Shown here one piece after another: positions 61,335 through 64,000 of a stretch of DNA of 64,000 nucleotides. A program made the position numbers and the translations under genes. The first letter of the stretch is position 1, and each line of letters starts with the position of its first letter. Origin of the DNA: Casp-actino8 sp001510335 (lineage in GTDB: Bacteria > Actinomycetota > Acidimicrobiia > Acidimicrobiales > Ilumatobacteraceae); assembly GCA_027729635.1 (NCBI GenBank), contig JAQCEM010000005.1, positions 1 to 64,000 of the forward strand. Direction: 5' to 3'. A model generated the notes under the pieces. It was not told the origin of the DNA, did no database searches, and worked only from the letters and a program-made list of their open reading frames with translations.

Positions 61335-63399
61335 ACACATCTCGAATCATCTGATCAAGCCAGATCACCAAATCTGGGGCGTACTTCAAATCAATATGTG
61401 CACCGTCTGGACGCATCTTTGGTTCAAACTCTCCGCCCGGATGGGCTTTCACCGCACTCGCAAAATCGGCGTAGACGACGCGATCATCATTCTCGGCGAA
61501 TCGTTCAATGAGTTCGTTGTATCGGGCCGAACGACTGGGATCTGCCTCATCAAACGGGGGCACCCCAGTTTCGCCAACGATGTAGGGAGGATCAACATTC
61601 GGTGTTGAAAGCCACACAATCTGCGAACCCGCCGATGACATCACATCGATGAAACTCGTGAACTGTTCGAGTAGCCATGCGTCATATTTAGATTGACCAA
61701 TGTGCGACCAACCATCCACACCCGAAATCTTTCGATCGGAAAGATCGGCTGTACCTCCAACAATGATCACCAAATTCGCGCGAAACTTCTGCACAATCGG
61801 TCCTAGCGAATCACGCCACTCGGTACAACCTGGACGAAAATCTTGTTCGACTCCGAGATAATTGATCGGCGTATTTTCACCAATTCCACAACCAACTCCT
61901 GGACTTGGCTGAACGGTGACTTGATTGGTTTCTTCCCAATCATCAAGTCCAGACGCCAAAACCCAACTTTGTGAGTCACCCACCATCATGATGCGAGCGG
62001 GCAACTCTTCGTCAACTGGTGAAACGATTGGTGCATTCGCTGGTAGGTCAGGCAAATCTGCAAGGGCCTGTTGCTGCAGTGCGAGCGCTTCTTCACTCAA
62101 AGTTGACATCACATCATCAGCACGACTCCGATGAGCGTTACCGGCAAATGCAATAACAGTGCCCACGAGTGCCATCAACGCCAGATAGATGAAAAGTTTC
62201 TTGCCCTGCCACATCTTGCGTTGACGTACTGGATTCTCAAGCAAGTAATAGATCAAACACACCACCAACATGGTGCTTGCGGCTTTCGCAACGAACATCC
62301 AGAAATGATCAACCGTGACCCAATCGGTTCCTGGCACACGAATTCGCGGCAAGTTCGGATTAAGTCGTAGTGATTCCCATAATAAGAACATTGGCCAATG
62401 GACCAAGTAAATCGTGTATGTCACTTGACCCATCCAGGCAAGAGGTTTCCACGATAAGAAACTGCACATGCCGCTTCCGCTCGCCGCATACGCAATGATC
62501 AACAAGGTGATCAATCCGTTAAAGAATACTGCCCAAGGGAAGAAAACATCACTCCATTGGTTTTGCCAACCGATCTTGAACCAAACAATGAATGCTCCAA
62601 CAATGAGCGGCCACGACAGAGCCACAAAAATTGGCCTTCGTAATGCATCAATGATTTTGGGTACATAACGCCAAACCGACCACAAAACAGCAAACGCTGC
62701 GCCCATCAAAAACTCGCCAACACGCACTTCAGTTGCGTAATAAGCGCACGACGAATCTGAACATTGAGCGTTTAAGACTGGCAACTGACTCCACAACGGC
62801 GAATTCGTGCGATAGTACGCACCAAGTGCAATTGCGCCGATGGCAAGCGTTGTGAGAACAACAAATAGTTTCCACACGGTGCGTCGCGTCATTTTCTTAC
62901 GTAAGAGAAACAGACACAAAACTGGAAAAACCAAATACACCTGTTCTTCTAACGAAAGACTCCACAAGTGTTGAAGCGGGTTACCGAGACCAAATAATCC
63001 GCCGTAACTCTTACCCGCTGATTGCAAATAGATGTTCTCGAAGTACGACAGGCCGGCGAACCATTCCCATGGCGCGAGTCGACGACCAGAACCTGGAAAC
63101 AATGTCCAAATAACGACGACCGCCAAGAGCACAACAAACGATGCTGGAAACAGTCGTCGCGCTCGTCTTTCATAGAACGTGCGTAACGAAATCGTTCCCG
63201 ACTTATCCCACTCGGCCACAATCAATCGCGTAATCAAAAATCCAGAAAGCGTGAAGAACATGGAAACGGTCAGCTCACCGCCGGTCATCCACGTGATGCT
63301 GTGGTGATAGAGCAAAACAATGATGACCGCAAGACCGCGAACACCGTCTAATGCAGGCAAATGCCCAAGACGCGTTTCAATGCGAGGTTCGTCCGACAT
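61321..63399 (-). CDS. OafA/YrhL-type acyltransferase with C-terminal SGNH domain
   Basis: A 692-residue two-domain envelope enzyme. Residues 10-400 are the acyltransferase-3 membrane domain with about ten helices; it starts LPALDGVRGLAVIIVLLYHH, carries the catalytic His pair and has LSLEEQVYLVFPVL. The C-terminal SGNH hydrolase-like domain starts near 455 with MMVGDSQSWVLASGL (block I), GGTADLSD (block III) and RPDGAHIDL (block V). Such fusions O-acetylate surface polysaccharides or peptidoglycan. It is the first gene of the pair with the GT-C-like protein, downstream of a GntR regulator. Confidence 0.9.
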   Translation of the reverse strand: MSDEPRIETRLGHLPALDGVRGLAVIIVLLYHHSITWMTGGELTVSMFFTLSGFLITRLIVAEWDKSGTISLRTFYERRARRLFPASFVVLLAVVVIWTLFPGSGRRLAPWEWFAGLSYFENIYLQSAGKSYGGLFGLGNPLQHLWSLSLEEQVYLVFPVLCLFLLRKKMTRRTVWKLFVVLTTLAIGAIALGAYYRTNSPLWSQLPVLNAQCSDSSCAYYATEVRVGEFLMGAAFAVLWSVWRYVPKIIDALRRPIFVALSWPLIVGAFIVWFKIGWQNQWSDVFFPWAVFFNGLITLLIIAYAASGSGMCSFLSWKPLAWMGQVTYTIYLVHWPMFLLWESLRLNPNLPRIRVPGTDWVTVDHFWMFVAKAASTMLVVCLIYYLLENPVRQRKMWQGKKLFIYLALMALVGTVIAFAGNAHRSRADDVMSTLSEEALALQQQALADLPDLPANAPIVSPVDEELPARIMMVGDSQSWVLASGLDDWEETNQVTVQPSPGVGCGIGENTPINYLGVEQDFRPGCTEWRDSLGPIVQKFRANLVIIVGGTADLSDRKISGVDGWSHIGQSKYDAWLLEQFTSFIDVMSSAGSQIVWLSTPNVDPPYIVGETGVPPFDEADPSRSARYNELIERFAENDDRVVYADFASAVKAHPGGEFEPKMRPDGAHIDLKYAPDLVIWLDQMIRDVYVAP

Positions 63400-63439
63400 G
63401 CCGAGGCAAGGTTAACTGTTGATAGTCAACGGCTGAGGG

Positions 63440-64000
63440 CTACTCGACTAAACGCAACCCCGTCGGCGCCATTGATCGTTCGGCGTGGGGTAATTCAACG
63501 ACAAACTCGGTGCGGTGCGCCGGAAAGACATGTTCTGATAACAAAACGGCTCGGCCATCGGTGTCGGTTGTGGTTCGGGTACAACGAAGTACGGGCGAGC
63601 CGACGGGTATCCCCAATAATTGGGCATTCTCAGCTGAAGCGGCGTCAGCCCCAATGGTCTGAGTCGCTCCTTTGAGCGGCACATCTAACAGTTCATAAAA
63701 CGGAGACCGCTCAACATCAGCCCTCGACAAATGCTGGCCCAGGTCGGAGCGACACCACACCGTCACTAATGCGAATGGCTCACCGTCGGCCAAATTCAGT
63801 CGTTTCACGCGCAAAACTTGATCGGCTCCCAAAATCTTGGCGACCTGTATCGAGGCCTTTTCAAAGGCAAACTCCAAAATTCGCCGCTCTGGTTTAATCC
63901 CGCCGTCGGACAGCTGCGCTTCGATCGTCGCCAACTGACCCAAACTTTGTTGCAGCGGAGCCGCCGCGACAAACCACCCAAAACCTTGACGAGCATCAAC
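63440..64000 (-). CDS. GntR-family regulator (HutC/UTRA type), partial
   Basis: The frame is open to the window edge, so the 5' end is missing. The visible 187 residues begin with the wing of the HTH (RQGFGWFVA) and continue into a UTRA ligand domain: RRILEFAFEKASIQVAKILG, VKRLNLADGEPFALVTVWCR, SPFYELLDVPL, GIPVGSPVLRCTRTTTDTDG and FPAHRTEFVVELPH. The HTH itself lies outside. It is 40 bases upstream of the acyltransferase gene on the same strand, so it may control it. Effector unknown. Confidence 0.88.
   Translation of the reverse strand, partial: VDARQGFGWFVAAAPLQQSLGQLATIEAQLSDGGIKPERRILEFAFEKASIQVAKILGADQVLRVKRLNLADGEPFALVTVWCRSDLGQHLSRADVERSPFYELLDVPLKGATQTIGADAASAENAQLLGIPVGSPVLRCTRTTTDTDGRAVLLSEHVFPAHRTEFVVELPHAERSMAPTGLRLVE

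Noticed and set aside
63418..63430. GTTGA-TAG-TCAAC inverted repeat before the acyltransferase gene
   Set aside because: Arms of only five bases; such dyads are expected by chance, though a GntR site cannot be excluded.
1..64000. CRISPR arrays, insertion sequences, prophage or integrative elements
   Set aside because: No regularly spaced repeats, transposase or integrase-like proteins, or terminal inverted repeats were seen.

Overview
This is a chromosomal segment of an actinobacterium with moderate GC. The best fit is the Acidimicrobiia (Ilumatobacter-like aquatic lineages), inferred from the mix of genes: a CarD-type RNA polymerase regulator, a putative F420-dependent luciferase-like oxidoreductase, RNase J followed by an FtsK translocase, a RimO-PgsA-CinA run, many mycobacterial-style FadD, SDR, P450 and Rieske genes, and at least one start that looks leaderless. 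There is no rRNA gene in the window, so the assignment is tentative. I saw no transposase, phage gene, integrase or CRISPR array.

Positions 1-30650 are a dense catabolic region. A fadD-Rieske-fadD cluster (436-5191, minus) lies back to back with a plus block: HAD protein, second Rieske oxygenase, small protein, APH-type kinase, LvaB/DUF6285-like small protein and ThuA-like protein. The HAD, kinase and small helical protein recall the ACAD10/ACAD11 and LvaA-LvaB machinery for 4-hydroxyacyl-CoA. A minus block follows: nitroreductase, PNPOx-like protein, SDR, P450, two tandem SDRs and a TetR regulator. A plus block then has acyl-CoA dehydrogenase, SDR, ThuA-like protein, and a 2-oxoacid/acetoin dehydrogenase set (E1 alpha, E1 beta, AcoX-like, E2 with two E3-binding domains, no E3). 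It is followed by LLM oxidoreductase, nitroreductase, a third Rieske oxygenase, a beta-hydroxyacid dehydrogenase, a VOC protein, an SDR, an EEP-family nuclease/phosphatase and a glutamine-synthetase-like ligase. No Rieske reductase or ferredoxin is present.

Positions 30700-43260 are housekeeping: carD, tRNA-Arg(UCU), cinA, pgsA, rimO, an SMP-30 protein, ftsK, a lipoprotein, RNase J, dapA, an unknown protein coupled to dapA, and ddl.

Positions 43262-50218 hold the most unusual unit. A TetR repressor diverges from a four-gene operon: fatty-acyl-CoA-reductase-like/HAD fusion, zinc alcohol dehydrogenase, divergent LarA-like (nickel-pincer racemase family) protein and PlsC-type acyltransferase. 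A perfect 22-bp palindrome lies in the shared promoter, and the first gene appears to be leaderless.

Positions 50294-56926 encode glutamate synthase (gltB, gltD) with a coupled LysM lipoprotein. About 430 bp without a gene precede gltB. The end of the window has a crotonase, two polytopic GT-C-like membrane proteins, an OafA-type acyltransferase with an SGNH domain, and a GntR regulator cut by the window edge.
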